A stretch of DNA of 64,000 nt, from contig JBCNJP010000017.1 of NCBI GenBank assembly GCA_039602395.1, positions 21,182,836 to 21,246,835 on the forward strand, read 5' to 3'. Origin of the DNA: Deinandra increscens subsp. villosa. Lineage: Eukaryota; Streptophyta; Magnoliopsida; Asterales; Asteraceae. Every line of letters begins with the position of its first letter. Position 1 is the stretch's first letter. Positions 34,240-45,934 of the stretch are shown one piece after another. The notes under the pieces were generated by a model, which had not been told where the DNA came from, ran no database searches, and worked only from the letters and a program-made list of their open reading frames with translations. The position numbers and the translations under genes were made by a program.

Positions 34240-34936
34240 AGAATTCATGAGTCACGAATTAGAAAAGGGAAAAGATGTTACAAAAAGTATAAATCATCCT
34301 ACCATTTTACATCTAGAAAAAATAGGTCTTATAGGAGAAGACATTAAGAACTCAAAGATAAAATATACATGTAAATTCAAAATAAAAAATCCAGACATCA
34401 CTATTAGAACAACAAAAATAGAATATAGCCCTCTGGATAAAGATGAATTCAAAAAACAAATATCAGAAATGTTAGATCAAGGACTGATTAGAAAATCAGA
34501 AAGTCCACATAGGACAGCAACATTCATAGTAAAAAAATCATAGTGAAATAAAAAGAGGAAAAGCAAGGATAGTCTATAACTATAAAAGGTTAAATGATAA
34601 CACAGAAGATGATGGATATAACATTCCAAATAAGGCAGATTATTAAACTTAATCTAGAGAAAAAAGGTTTATTTCGAAATTCGACTTAAAATCAGGACAC
34701 AATGAGTTACAACTAGAAGAAAATTAAACCATGGACAACCTTCACATGTTCAGAAGGACAATTTGAATGGAATGTTCTTAGCTTTCGATTAAAAAATACA
34801 CCTTCAATATTTCAAAGGTTTATGGAGAGCATATTCTTACAATATAATTTTTGTTTAGTTTATTTTGATAATATTTCAGTTGCAAGTGAAACTGTACAGG
34901 AACACGTGAAGTATCTACAAAAGGTTTTTGAATAAA
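34240..34936 (+). pseudogene. Pararetroviral RT fragment, copy 2
   Basis: The N-terminal RT run is open at 34247-34543 (LDQGLIRKSESPHRTATFIV) and then stops at an A-run indel followed by HSEIKRGKAR-like sequence in another frame. The position of the catalytic box (about 34857-34885) reads TATTTTGATAATATTTCA, so one catalytic Asp is altered to Asn. The CACTA terminus cuts the copy at 34936. Confidence 0.7.
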
Positions 34937-35949
34937 CACTACGTCAAAATTCACCTTTGGCCACGGAAAAAACTGTGACCAAAGGTGTTTGGTCAGGTTT
35001 TTTTTTCATTTTAATCGAAACCAAAGGTCCCGTCACCTTATGTATCCTATGACCACGTTACAATATCAGTGGCTGAAGCCACCTAGAAGCGTGGCTAAAG
35101 GGTACCAATATTTGGTGTTGTAATCAAATAATTCTTTCGGAAAGCGTGGCCAAAGGGTCCCAACGGCCACATGTGTTTATTTAACGTGGCCTTTGGTACT
35201 ATATGGTCACATATATTTGTGTTTTAGCCACATACATTATGAAAATACGTGGCCAAAGGGTCGCTGAAATCATACATTTTGTCCCAATTTGCCAAAGGGT
35301 GGCAACAGCCACGTTAAAATGTCAAAAGTGTGGCCTTTGGTATTATATGGTCACGTATATTTGTGTTTTAGCCACATATGTTATAAAAAAAACGTGACCA
35401 AATGGGTTGTTGAAATCATACATTTTGTCCCAATACGCGTGGCCAACGGGTGGCAACGACCACGTTAAAATATCAAAAGTGTGACCTTTGGTATTATATG
35501 GTCACGTATATTTGTGTTTTAGCCACATATATTTGGAAAAAAAATGACCAAAGGGTAGTTGAAACCATATAATTTGTCCTAATACGCGTGGCCAAATGGT
35601 GGCAGCGACCATGTTAAAATATAAAAAGTGTGGCCTTTGGTATTATATGGTCACGTATATTTATATTTTAGCCACATATAATTGAAGAAAAAAAGTGGCC
35701 AAAGGGTAGTTGAAATCAGATATTTTGTCCCAATACTCGTGGCCAAAGGGTGGCAACAGCCATGTTAAAATATAAAAAGTGTGGCCTTTGGTATTATATG
35801 GTCACGTATATTTGTGTTTTAGCCATATATATTTGGAAAAAAAGTGACCAAAGGGTAGTTGAAATCAGATATTTTGTCCCAATATGCGTGGCCAAAGGGT
35901 GGCAATGGCCACGTAAAAATATAAAAAGTGTGGCCTTTGGTATTATATG
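34937..35949. mobile_element. CACTA (En/Spm-type) transposon end
   Basis: It begins CACTACGTCAAAATTCACC, a CACTA-type terminal inverted repeat, directly after viral RT sequence. Motifs GGCCAC and GTGGCC in both orientations, then a roughly 150-bp tandem array, make up the subterminal region. The element is split at 35949 by the SIRE-like insertion and resumes at 45940. Its transposase and far end are not visible (gap at 46112). Confidence 0.75.
35186..35949. repeat. About 150-bp subterminal tandem repeats of the CACTA element
   Basis: Units begin with GTGGCCTTTGGTATTATATGG or variants at 35186, 35330, 35481, 35630, 35781 and 35930, so periods are 144-151 bases. Each unit carries CGTGGCCAAAGGGTGGCAA near its end. 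The sixth unit is interrupted at 35949 and its remainder starts at 45940. Such arrays are thought to bind CACTA transposase. Confidence 0.85.
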
Positions 35950-36480
35950 TGTAAGTCCTAAAACGATCCTTACACGATATCTAGTCCAATCAAGACCGTG
36001 CGGAATCCGGTTTGATTGGTGATTCAAGAAAAAAACAATACGTGATAAAATAAATAACGATTTGAAACAAATAGAAACGCAAACCGATTGAAGAACACTC
36101 GAATACTTGAAAGAGATTGATTTCCAACACTTGAATCAATAGAAATCCTATGAATTTCGAAATACACGTGTTGCCCACACCTTGTGCACACTTTCAACCA
36201 CCTAATAATGAGAGGAGGGCTTCCCTTATATAGGGAGTCTCCAACTTGCTAAACAAGACACCCTATAAACCCTAATTACACATTAATTTCCGGATTTGAC
36301 CATCTAGGCCCACTAAACTCCCTCTAAACGCTTTCTAAATGAGCCCAAACATGTCTAAAATGGCCCAATGACCCAATATACCCATAACCCAACTAATTTT
36401 CACCTATTATATCACATAGGCCTTCAAAATAGTCCGCCAAGTGATGATTTAATACACAAGCCACAAATTATTCCCTTACA
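35950..36480 (-). repeat. 3' LTR of the SIRE-like element
   Basis: 531 bp, TG...CA ends. CCCTATATAAGGG on the minus strand (about 36222-36234) is a good TATA candidate. The LTR matches 45404-45934 except at about seven sites. Confidence 0.9.
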
Positions 36481-38095
36481 ATCTTCCCCTTGGCTTGTGA
36501 TATTAAATGTCTTCTTCTTTCAATCTTCAGACTTGCAGACTTCTCCTTGGCTTGAGCATGGGTTGATGAAGATACTTTTCTTTAACAATCTTCAATGGGC
36601 AGCAACGGTCGAGTTCTGGGAGTTTTCTCTCAATCAGCATCAGCTTGGACTTCAAATGACAAACAAGTAATGAGAGGAGGATTCTCAAGTACTTGCTCCT
36701 TCTTGAAACATGTCGAGTCCTTGCTGGATCATCAGTAACTGTCTTGACCAGCATGTAACTTTAGAGGGTAAAAATGTTGAAAACCCCTGTCTTGACATTC
36801 TTGAATTTCTTTGAACTGACGACATTTAGCTTCCCCTCAACTCGTGAACAGTGTCTTTTGAGTCTTTGGAAGCTTTTCTTGAACAACCAACAAACTTCCC
36901 CTAAGCATAAGGTAAGTCCTTTTCCGGCTGGTTCTTCAACACGAACAGTAACAGCATCAGTGCATCGGTCAACTGAGTCCTTGACCATCTTGTCCATGAG
37001 TTTTCTTTTTCTGACTTATCCTGTCAAGCACAACATGAAACAGACATTAACCAGACATGATGACTGGTTATCGGGTTAGAATTATTTTACCAAATACTTC
37101 CCCTGAACCCGAGGACTCTTCACATTATCTCCCCATGAGATTCTGGAGGGGTGATACTTTCTTGCATAAAACCCATAAAAAAATTATTTTAAACTTCTCA
37201 AATCAACCTGGCCATGGTTGTAAAACAAAATAAACAATAAAAACTTAAGATAACACAAAAGAAAAATAAAAATAAAAAAAAACATACCAAATTTCTAAAC
37301 GAGAAGGTTTTATTTTGGGATCAAACCGTATGAATCTGACTGAGGAACCCTTTTCAGCTTCTGTTACTCCGCGTGTTCAGGCGATTGCCGGTATTTTGGT
37401 CCAACTTTAAACTCATGCTGCTTTTGCTTACTCAAGCAGTTTCATCACATTATTTATCTTTTAAGGTTTATTAATTATGAAAATCTATCCAGTTCACACA
37501 CATAAGTCCCTAGGTATAGTTTGTACATTCTATCAAGCGCATCTGGTTTCCGTACAACATTTTTCACGACACCTTTCCTTAAGCCCAACGTCATGCTCCA
37601 GAGGGGTTGAGAAAAGAAAAGAATAGATCACGGAGGTTTTGTTGGATAATATACATAGTCAACTGAATTTTTGAAACATTTTTAACAACGTTCTCATCAG
37701 TGACAAGGGCTGAGGGTTTTGGACGCTTGAGGGTCTCTTTTGATTGTGCACTTGGCATCTTTTGGTTTATCATATATACAATGTGATCTTAAAAGCGTAT
37801 TTGAATCAGGGTGGTTCCAGGTCTCCGCTTTCGCAGAACAGAGGAGTCCTGACTCACGTACAACATTCCCAGGTCATTGCTTACGCAAAGCAGAGGGAAT
37901 GGGATTTTTTGAGCATGACATCAATACTTAGAACCGGGCATGTGTCTCAGGATACCTGATGCACAGTCAAATAGAAATTGTACTAACCTAAGTGTGTGTT
38001 CCCTTTCAAGCATCATACGTTATCTTCAAGTGTTGTGATAAAACATACCTTTTGATTGATTGTCAGCAGAGCCTACCAAGCACATCGACCATGAA
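36481..38095 (-). other. 3' internal non-coding region of the SIRE-like element
   Basis: I found no RT, RNase H or envelope-like protein on either strand. The sequence is moderately CT-rich on the plus strand and continues, across the nested gypsy insertion, with 41477 onward. Confidence 0.5.
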
Positions 38096-38285
38096 TCACT
38101 TGCAACCTCTGTGCTCAAAACGTTCATCCGAGCTGGAATTTTCAAATGAAAAATATTCAAAAGCTGCTGGAAAACAATTTGAGGCGGTACGCCTAGACTG
38201 TTCGTATGGCTAATGTGTTCGATCCTGGTTTGTCACGCTCCCTGCGGCGCGTTGTCGCGCGTGGGATTTTTGGGGGTGTGACACG

Positions 38286-39089
38286 ATGGGGACTAAATTG
38301 AAATTTAATACAGCCTATCATCCCCAAACTGATGGGCAAAGCGAGAGAACAATTCAAACGTTAGAAGATATGCTGAGAGCTTGTGTGATAGAATTTGGCG
38401 GTAGCTGGGATGATCATCTTCCACTAGCTGAATTTTCATATAATAATAGCTACCACACTAGCATTCAAATGGCACTGTTTGAAGCATTGTATGGCAGAAA
38501 GTGCCGAACACCAGTGTGTTGGTCTGAAGTGGGAGAAGGTCAACTTACAGGACCTGAACTGATAATGGAAACTACTGAGAAAGTTAGGGAGATTCGCAAA
38601 AGACTTAAAACTACTCAAGACCGACAAAAGAATTACGCAGATCGGCGTAGGAGGCCACTTGAGTTTGCAGAAGGAGACATGGTGATGTTGAAAATATCAC
38701 CTTGGAAGGGTATAATTCGTTTTGGCAAAAGAGGGAAATTGAGCCCACGATATATCGGACCTTTCAAGATAATATCAAGAGTCGGCGAGGTGGCTTATCA
38801 ACTAGAATTGCCTGAGGAGCTTAGCGGAGTTCACGATGTGTTTCATGTGTCGAATCTACGGAAGTGTATGGTAGATGAAGCTCTCGCGGTTCCGTTAAAA
38901 TAAATCAAAATCGATAAAAAGCTGAATTTCACAGAACAGCCCATTGAAATAATGGAACGGATCACCAAGAAGCTACGCAAGAAAAGGATTCCAATGGTGA
39001 AAGTCAAGTGGGACGCTAGACGCGGTCCCGAATATACATGCGAATCAGAAGTAGACATGAGAAGAAAATACCCCCAGTTGTTCAATTAA
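38286..39089 (+). pseudogene. Integrase C-terminal half and chromodomain of chromovirus 2
   Basis: The frame starts inside the integrase core (KLKFNTAYHPQTDGQSERT) and runs through EFSYNNSYHTSI, YGRKCRTPVCW, the GPF module (PRYIGPFKIISRVGEVAY) and DVFHVSNLRKCM. An in-frame TAA at 38901-38903 interrupts it. After this the chromodomain (VKVKWDARRGPEYTCESE) continues in the same frame to TAA at 39087-39089. The ATG at 38286 is an accident of the deletion and not a real start. Confidence 0.85.
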
Positions 39090-39133
39090 CGCTTAACGAA
39101 TTCCGGGACGGAATTCCTTTAAGGGGGAGAGAA

Positions 39134-41471
39134 TGTAACCTCTGTGCTCAAAACGTTCATCCGAGCTGGAATTTTCAAATGAAAAATATTCAAAAGCTGC
39201 TGGAAAACAATTTGAGGCGGTACGCCTAGGATTGAGAAATCCTAGGCGGTACGCGACCCGCTTGGTAAACGGGTCGGGTTGCGGCACCCATCGGATCCTC
39301 GCATACCCGCTACCTAAAAATCCGGGCGGTACGCCCCAAATAGGACATTTTGGGGCGGTACGCCTCGATCTCAGGTCGTTAAAAACTAGGAGTTTGGCCT
39401 TTATATCATTGTGCACCTGTGACCTCTGCTCATACTCGGCCAAACTCTTCTGTTGGAGCTCCAGAGACATGCTCTTCTCTATTCCAAGCCAAAGGAAGGG
39501 TGGATCTTCTAGGGTAAGACTTTACTCAATTCTTTTCAACAATAATCACATGAACACTTGAGGAAACCCTTGATCATAGCCTTGTTTCTCATGAATGCAG
39601 CTGTGTATATGCAAATAGGGATGATCAAAGTGTGTGAGAACTGAATTCAAGCTTAATCAAGGTAAGAATGTCTTGATTCTTGCTTAAGAAAGTTAATTAG
39701 GGTTTCTTTAAGATCATGCATTCATAATATGGTTATGGATCATGCATGCAATCAGATATTTGCTCTTGGGAGTTGGATTGGGGACTGGAGAAGGCAAGAA
39801 AATCAGAAAAGCTCAATTGTACAAGAATTCCTTCACAAGGTACAACCATTATATGCATGCATGTTGATTTCTTTCCATAAATGGAAACTTGATAAGTTAA
39901 GATCACTTGAATCTAGAGTTGATCAGTGTATCTAAATAAGAAATGAGTCATTGGGACATAGGGATTCTGTCCCTAATGAAATCTGTACGAATCGGGGGTC
40001 GAAACAATGAAAATTACCATATTTGGAAAGCTCGGGAATTGGGGTTATGCTTTGGTTAAAGATTTAGACCCCAAATGAACTCCTAATTAACCCCCCAATA
40101 TGGTATGCAACTGATCTAGTAAGAATTCTGGACTTAAAACGCCAAAATATGAAAATGGCACTAAAAGACAAAATAGTCGGGCCCCTGTTCACAGATGGGG
40201 GCGTACCGCCCATAATCTCTGCATGCAGAGCGGTACGCCTAGAAAAGGAAAACAGAACCCAGAATACCAGATTCCAGCGTACCGCCCAGAAATATATGGG
40301 TTAGCGCGGTACGCCCGGATTTGAAATCTGGAAATCAGTCGACCATTTGAAGCGTACCGCCCAGAAATGTAAACTTCCAGGCGGTACGCCTATGAAGAAA
40401 AATGACAGAATGTTTAGCCAATTTTGGATGAACCAAAAATTATCGAGACTGATCCAGTAACTGTATTCTATGATAATTACAACCTGAGAATGATATGGGA
40501 CATGTTAGCCTCGTATATGACGAATATGAACATGATAACGATGATAGGTTGCTAGAAATCAAAGAGAGGATATTTAATTCTCGGATACTCTGTCTAGCCA
40601 CCATTTCTGACTTCTTTGTGTGAGTCCTCTGACTTCTCTCATAGAATTAACTGTTTAAGATCACAATTCTGTTTGATGTATTTGTTATATCTGTTATGAA
40701 CTTATCCTGTCAAGCACTGTTAGTTTGGAGATGCCCTGTGTGGGTTATTATATAATTACTGGTCATTATGATTGAACCAATAGGCATATAAGGGATTATA
40801 ACGGCCATTATAGTTGATTTATCCATGTTCATCCGGATCCTCTAGTATTAGGTAACTAGGGGGAATATGTCCTTATATGTTGAAATGAAATTACTACTCG
40901 TAGAGGGTTTACGGCTGATTGCGACGTGCCCGTAGAGTACATGAAGTTTGACCTTGGGTGTGACTCGATAATTTCATAACCAGCATGTGCTTGAAAACTG
41001 TTAACATTATGATAGTAGTTAAGACTCACCAACAACATTGTTGTTGATTATGTTATGAATGACTTATGTTGCAGGTAAGCAAGTGTAGGAACGAACCTAT
41101 TATGAACTTGGAATGCTGCTTGGTTGTTGTTACTATGAACTTGGACTTTGTAGGAATTATGAATTATGAATTATGAATTATGAATTATGAATGTAAATGA
41201 AGACATGACAATGACTATGTTTCCTTTGTTATATGGTATCTTTGTTATTCAGTTCCAGGCCATATCCGGTGGCTATTGATTCTGTTAGATCGAATAAGAG
41301 GTGCAATGCATCCTCGCCCATGAGTCGGTCTAACAGTTTCGTATGTGTGGACTGGATGTCCGTGGTATGTGTATGATGTTAGAAACGTTGGTAATCTCGG
41401 GTAATGATACGGACAGCCGGTCCAACGCCCTCCCCCACACCTGGCAGGGTGCGGAGGAGGGGGGTGTGACA
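39134..41471 (+). repeat. 3' LTR of chromovirus 2 (2338 bp) with GCGGTACGC hairpin motifs
   Basis: TGTAACCTC...GGGGTGTGACA. It contains seven copies of GCGGTACGC (near 39213, 39245, 39326, 39354, 40230, 40308, 40379) and three of the complement GCGTACCGC (near 40202, 40278, 40353). The last six form three inverted pairs about 75 bases apart, each able to fold as a 9-bp stem. A GAATTAT run repeats at about 41157-41190. Confidence 0.85.
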
Positions 41472-41476
41472 TCACT

Positions 41477-41993
41477 GCTTTTCACTTCCACCTTACACGG
41501 GTCAGTCAGCAAACACCTGGAAATTTATATCACGTAACAAAGGAAAAAAATTAAAAAGCACAATTTGTTAGGGGTCAACTTTTTCATCTTTTCTATTCTT
41601 CCCCTTGCTTTTTGATTTTTTTAATAACAACACACATCTTTCTTTTTCTTTTGTTTTTGATTTTTTTTTTTTTTTGTATTATTTTTTTAAACACACTAAA
41701 ACAATATTGGCCAAGCTAACCTTCAAAGTTTATCATTTGAGATTTTTTCAGAAATGAGTTTTGTTTTATGCAGAACCATACTTCTCATCAGATTTACCAA
41801 GAAACAAACAATTAAGACAGTACCTTGCTGATTTTGCTAGATTTACCTCTTACCAGAAGAACATCCCTACAAATGAGAATCTGCATGTCATGTAGTTGAG
41901 AGATGCCTTCTATCCTGTGCCTGGAACAATCACTTTCAAAAACAAATAAGTTAATGGAAGTCCTCCTTGACTGTTCCTGCACATGGTGAGAGA
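41477..41993 (-). pseudogene. Decayed protease start of the SIRE-like element
   Basis: On the minus strand, after the end of Gag, the frame reads FESDCSRHRIEGISQLHDMQ. This recalls the copia protease start (DSGCSRHMTG) with the active-site run altered. Stops follow, and at about 41630-41700 the sequence becomes low-complexity T-rich. The rest of pol is absent. Confidence 0.5.
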
Positions 41994-44027
41994 TTAGTTA
42001 ACCATAAGTACCCAAGCCATTGTTGTTCTGGGTATACCTGCAGAGTCATTGAAAGTTATTTCTTTTAAGCACATTCTCTTTGAAAAATTGATACTTGGGG
42101 TTGTGGGTGCCTTTGATTTGGGTTTCTTGGTATTGTTTTTGGTGGACTTTGGTGTGGGCTTTGTGGGTTCATTAGAATTCACACGACCATCATTGGAAAT
42201 GACATTCGTGGGCTGATTGTTTTCTTTCCCTTTACCCTGTAGCCTTTTAGGTGGAATTTGATAAATGTTTGATTTATCATTTTTAACTTCATCAAATTGT
42301 TTGGAGTGCTTCTTATACACCCCTTTAGGTAGGTAACACTGATTTACCACCTTTTTCACATTCCACCTCTCTTGATTATTCTCAGAAAGACCACCATGTT
42401 TGGGAACCCAAATAGGTTTTAAAGCAACAACTGATTTGTTAACGGAATCATTCAATTTATGACTTTTGAAATCAGATTTGGTTGGATGTTGAGGTGACTT
42501 AAACTTCTGGTTAACTTTCTGTACCTTTGGTTGTAGGGGTACATACTTCTGCACCTTAGGGATTGAAGGTGCAGGCTTTTTGGTCACCTTGTGCATCTTT
42601 GGTTGTGAAGGTACATGTCTCTGCACCTTAGGGTGTGAAGGTGCAGATTCTTTGGTCACTTTAGATACCTTTGGGCCTGTAGGTACCTTTGGCTGAGAAT
42701 TTACCTTTCTGTGGGCAGGTTTTTGGTTTGTGCCACCATATGATTGCTCTTGGAAGTTTTGAAAATGAGCTTTAGGGTAGTAGGGTTCATATGGCCTATA
42801 TAAGCAATTCCTTGCCACATGTCCAGGATTCCCACACATATGGCAGGACTGCTTCTTTGGGTATGCGGGAGCTTGGGAATATTTCTTCCCTGTGGATACC
42901 CAAGATGGTTTGGAATTTTTGTGGATCCACACAACTTTGCCATTGGGCCTAGTTGTTAGCACATACTCCCGCTGTACTGGCACAAATTGGTCATACACAG
43001 AATTTACCTCAGGATATGGGATAAAGTCATGTGGTCTGGCCTCCTGCACATTCTGCACATTACTAGCATTATCACAAACATTAGCACACACATTCAAACA
43101 ATCATTCAAACAAACCAAATTGGGATCAGTAGGCTTAGGATCAGCAACCTGTGGTCCCTTATCCTTTCTCAAAATCCTGACTTTCCTCAAAGGTTTGGAA
43201 AGTTTAGAATCACAAACACCGAAATTAAAAGTACCACAAACAGAAGTTTTGTCAAAAACATCAGACTTAGCAAAGCTCAATTCAGACTCAGATTTATTTG
43301 ACGCAAAAATTTCAGTTTTGACGTCAGGAAACTTTTGACTCTCAATGCCAACACTTTCCCCCTTTAAACCTGCTTCTTTGTTTTATGTATCTGCACAAGA
43401 AGTAATAGGGTTAGAAACAGGAGCAGTAATTTTAATAGGACATTCCGAAAGTCTTTTGTCAATGTCAACTAAAGAATCTATTGTTCCCTTTGATGGTGTA
43501 TGTTCAGAAATCATTTCATGCATGTGGGGCATGGGGACAGTGTGAGTTGATGTTTCTTCTTTGACATCATCCCCAAAACCTAAACCTGAATTTTGTTGAA
43601 CATACTTCATCCTAACATCAGAGTTATAGAAAAGAGATCTTGCTTCCAGCATTTTTGATTGAATCTTATTATTAGAATCTATTTTACTTTGAGATTTAGC
43701 AAGTTGATCTCTCAATTCTTCTACCTCTTTTGTTAGTTTTTCAACTTTTGTGTTAGCAACTCTCAACAGAACTCTAGTGTCACTTAATTGATTGTCAAGG
43801 TTTGTCACATCAAGCTTAGCTGCTTCATACTTTTCCCAATTTACTTTAGCCATATCTTTGAAATTATTTGATTCTCTAGTGGCACGTTCACAGTTTAGGG
43901 ATTCATAATAAAATTTAGATTCATATTCTTTGTAAGCATTAAATACCTCCACACAATGAGAACAAGAACAATTACATACCTCAAGGTTGCTGGTAGATAC
44001 AGAATTACCTGGTAGAAGGGATGCCAT
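41994..44027 (-). pseudogene. Gag of the SIRE-like element with one nonsense codon
   Basis: A 678-codon frame is broken only by TAA near 43382. Its N-terminal part has a Cys-rich start (CNCSCSHC) and a long coiled coil (VEKLTKEVEELRDQLAKSQS, about residues 95-115). The C-terminal part holds the zinc knuckle CHMCGNPGHVARNC (about 42795-42837) and a basic, Pro/Lys-rich tail with repeated PKVQK(V/Y) and KPAPS units. Gag would form the RNA-packaging particle. The usual N-terminal Gag domain seems missing upstream, where the leader array abuts the ATG. Confidence 0.75.
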
Positions 44028-44045
44028 GAATGTCTTTGATTGAAC

Positions 44046-44480
44046 TTCTGGATCAAAAAGTGGGTTTTCGGTCGGAAAGTGGGTTTTCGGTCGGAAAGTG
44101 GGTTTTCGGTCGGAAAGTGGGTTTTCGGTCGGAAAGTGGGTTTTCGGTCGGAAAGTGGGTTTGATCGAAAAGTCTCAACAGGATTGGAAAGTCAGCTTTT
44201 CGATCGGGCAGAGTTTCGGCTCGATCAACAAGTGTAAGCAGATCGAAAAGTCACGAAGGGACTTTCCGATCGAAATGCGAGCTGATCGAAAAGTCACGAA
44301 GGGACTTTCCGATCGAAACGGAGCTGATCGAAAAGTCACGAAGGGACTTTCCGATCGAGACGGACCTGATCGAAAAGTCACGAGGGGACTTTCCGATCGA
44401 AAAGTGAGGAACCGGGAAGTACTCTCCGATCGAAAGTCACGAAGGGACTTTCCGATCGAAAAGTGTCCAAAAGGGTCGAA
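44046..44480 (-). repeat. Leader arrays: GGTCGGAAAGTGGG tandem and GATCGAAAAGTC clusters
   Basis: From 44048 an 18-base unit, GGGTTTTCGGTCGGAAAGT, is repeated almost perfectly six times. From about 44165 to 44480 a looser array follows, with units around GATCGAAAAGTCACGAAGGG and ACTTTCCGATCG. These two are nearly complementary, so adjacent units can pair. It lies between gag and PBS of the SIRE-like element. Confidence 0.85.
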
Positions 44481-45403
44481 AAGCCAAAAATTTCGATCGA
44501 AATAAGGGTCCAAGCCACAGATTTCGATCGAATAGCTTATAGAACACAGGCTTCTTGCTTCTGCAACACTTGAAACCTGCACAATAATCACACGAAACTC
44601 ACAAACAAAACCGTTAGTAACACCTTGAAACACTTGGAGCAAAAATATGAGAATTAAAAAGAACGAGTTACACCACAAGGTGCAGAAAAATTCAACGATC
44701 AAAACCCCGTCAAAATAAATTTGCACCCACTTGAATTGAGTGGCCGCTTAATGCTTAAAAAACCGGTGAATCCGAACCACTAGTTTCAATTAATTCAATG
44801 GCATAAATGTAATTTTCAATTTCTAAATTTTCACGTAAATGATTTTGACCGAGAAATCCGGTTTCAGCCGATTTTTTTTTTTTTTTTTAAGAATCCGTAC
44901 ACCAATTTTGCCAAACCGAGAACGAAGTTTAGAAACTTTTCACAATTTAATTCGAAATTCACGTTTATTTGATTTGAATGAAAATCTCGACCAGTCAATG
45001 TAATAAATACCAAAAATAAATCTCAGAAAAGTGAAACAACTTTTAATTTCGCAAACTAATTTAGCAAACAAATCTACAACCAACCAAAATGCATCCAGTT
45101 TTCTTTGACAAATTTGAAATTCTGAAAAATTGAATCTCGAACAAAATACAACCGATGAACACAGGTCTTGTATCCACAAACTTGATGAACAAGAGTCCGA
45201 AAATCAATTAATAACAAGGAATAAACACTTTCAAAAATGTTAACTGGTTAAAATATGATCAAACCCAGAAATCTCTATAAACCCACAAATTTTTTCAGCC
45301 GTTAAGCAAGAAGTTCACTTAAAAACAACCAAAAACCATCAAGAAGAGTTGAATCGGATATCGTGAGAGCCTCGAAACGAAGTTTCTTGGCTCTGATACC
45401 AAT
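44481..45403 (-). other. Remaining leader of the SIRE-like element
   Basis: Non-coding stretch between the motif array and the PBS at about 45391-45401. It contains an 18-base T run near 44873-44889. No ORF of interest. Confidence 0.5.
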
Positions 45404-45934
45404 TGTAAGTCCCAAAACGATCCTTACACGATATCTAGTCCAATCAAGACCGTGCGGAATCCGGTTTGATTGGTGATTCAAGAAAAAAACAATACGTGAT
45501 AAAATAAATAACGATTTGAAACAAATAGAAACGCAAACCGATTGAAGAACACTCGAATACTTGAAAGAGATTGATTGCCAACACTTGAATCAATAGAAAT
45601 CCTATAAATTTTGAAATACACGTGTTACCCACACCTTGTGCACACTTTCAACCACCTAATAATGAGAGGAGGGCTTCCCTTATATAGGGAGTCTCCAACT
45701 TGCTAAACAAGACACCCTATAAACCCTAATTACACATTAATTTCCGGATTTGACCATCTAGGCCCACTAAACTCCCTCTAAACACTTTCTAAATGAGCCC
45801 AAACATGTCTAAAATGGCCCAATGACCCAATATACCCATAACCCAACTAATTTTCACCTATTCTATCACATAGGCCTTCAAAATAGTCCGCCAAGTGATG
45901 ATTTAATACACAAGCCACAAATTATTCCCTTACA
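45404..45934 (-). repeat. 5' LTR of the SIRE-like element, with PBS
   Basis: 531 bp. GGCTCTGATACCA next to it is the complement of primer site TGGTATCAGAGCC. ATATG at 45935-45939 is the right target duplication. Confidence 0.9.

Larger units (their letters stand above)
27743..34936 (+). mobile_element. Endogenous pararetrovirus, rearranged and decayed (Caulimoviridae-type)
   Basis: The block combines a promoter/leader region, a tRNA primer-binding site, coiled-coil small ORFs, and a large polyprotein relic with movement-protein-like, zinc-finger coat, aspartic protease and RT parts, in badnavirus/tungrovirus-like order. No integrase and no LTRs are present, which separates it from retrotransposons. 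The RT region occurs twice in direct orientation (29036-29705 and 34285-34934), about nine-tenths identical by eye. Numerous stops and frameshifts make it non-functional. The RNase H part is not seen. A CACTA element truncates it on the right. The genus is undetermined. Confidence 0.8.
38101..41471 (+). mobile_element. Nested Tekay-type Ty3/gypsy element, internally deleted (chromovirus 2)
   Basis: TCACT at 38096-38100 and 41472-41476 flanks it. The left LTR begins TGCAACCTCTGTGC and shares about 110 bases with the right LTR start (TGTAACCTCTGTGC at 39134), then jumps to unrelated sequence, GTGTGACA, and straight into integrase at 38286. Thus most of the left LTR and the PBS, gag, protease, RT and RNase H parts are deleted. 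The purine tract TTTAAGGGGGAGAGAA precedes the right LTR. Confidence 0.85.
35950..45934 (-). mobile_element. Large Ty1/copia-type element (SIRE-like), pol deleted, hosting a nested insertion
   Basis: Flanked by ATATG at 35945-35949 and 45935-45939, which rejoins an unbroken CACTA repeat. The 531-bp LTRs (TGTAAGTCC...CCCTTACA) differ at about seven sites. The PBS TGGTATCAGAGCC lies two bases inside the right LTR, and the purine run CCAAGGGGAAGAT precedes the left one, so it reads on the minus strand. It retains a gag and a decayed protease start (about 41990-41740); integrase, RT and RNase H are not found, and 36481-38095 looks like the long 3' untranslated part. It is non-autonomous as it stands. 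Assignment to SIRE rests on size and Gag style. Confidence 0.85.

Noticed and set aside
35186..35949. Regularly spaced repeats as a CRISPR array
   Set aside because: Whole 150-bp units repeat, without short repeats and unique spacers, in plant DNA beside a CACTA terminus.
36368..37959. Several 60-100 codon ORFs between 36.4 and 38.0 kb
   Set aside because: On neither strand do they resemble a pol or envelope-like protein; they lie in the 3' non-coding part of the SIRE-like element.
42892..43338. 148-codon plus-strand ORF
   Set aside because: Shadow of the SIRE-like Gag on the opposite strand.
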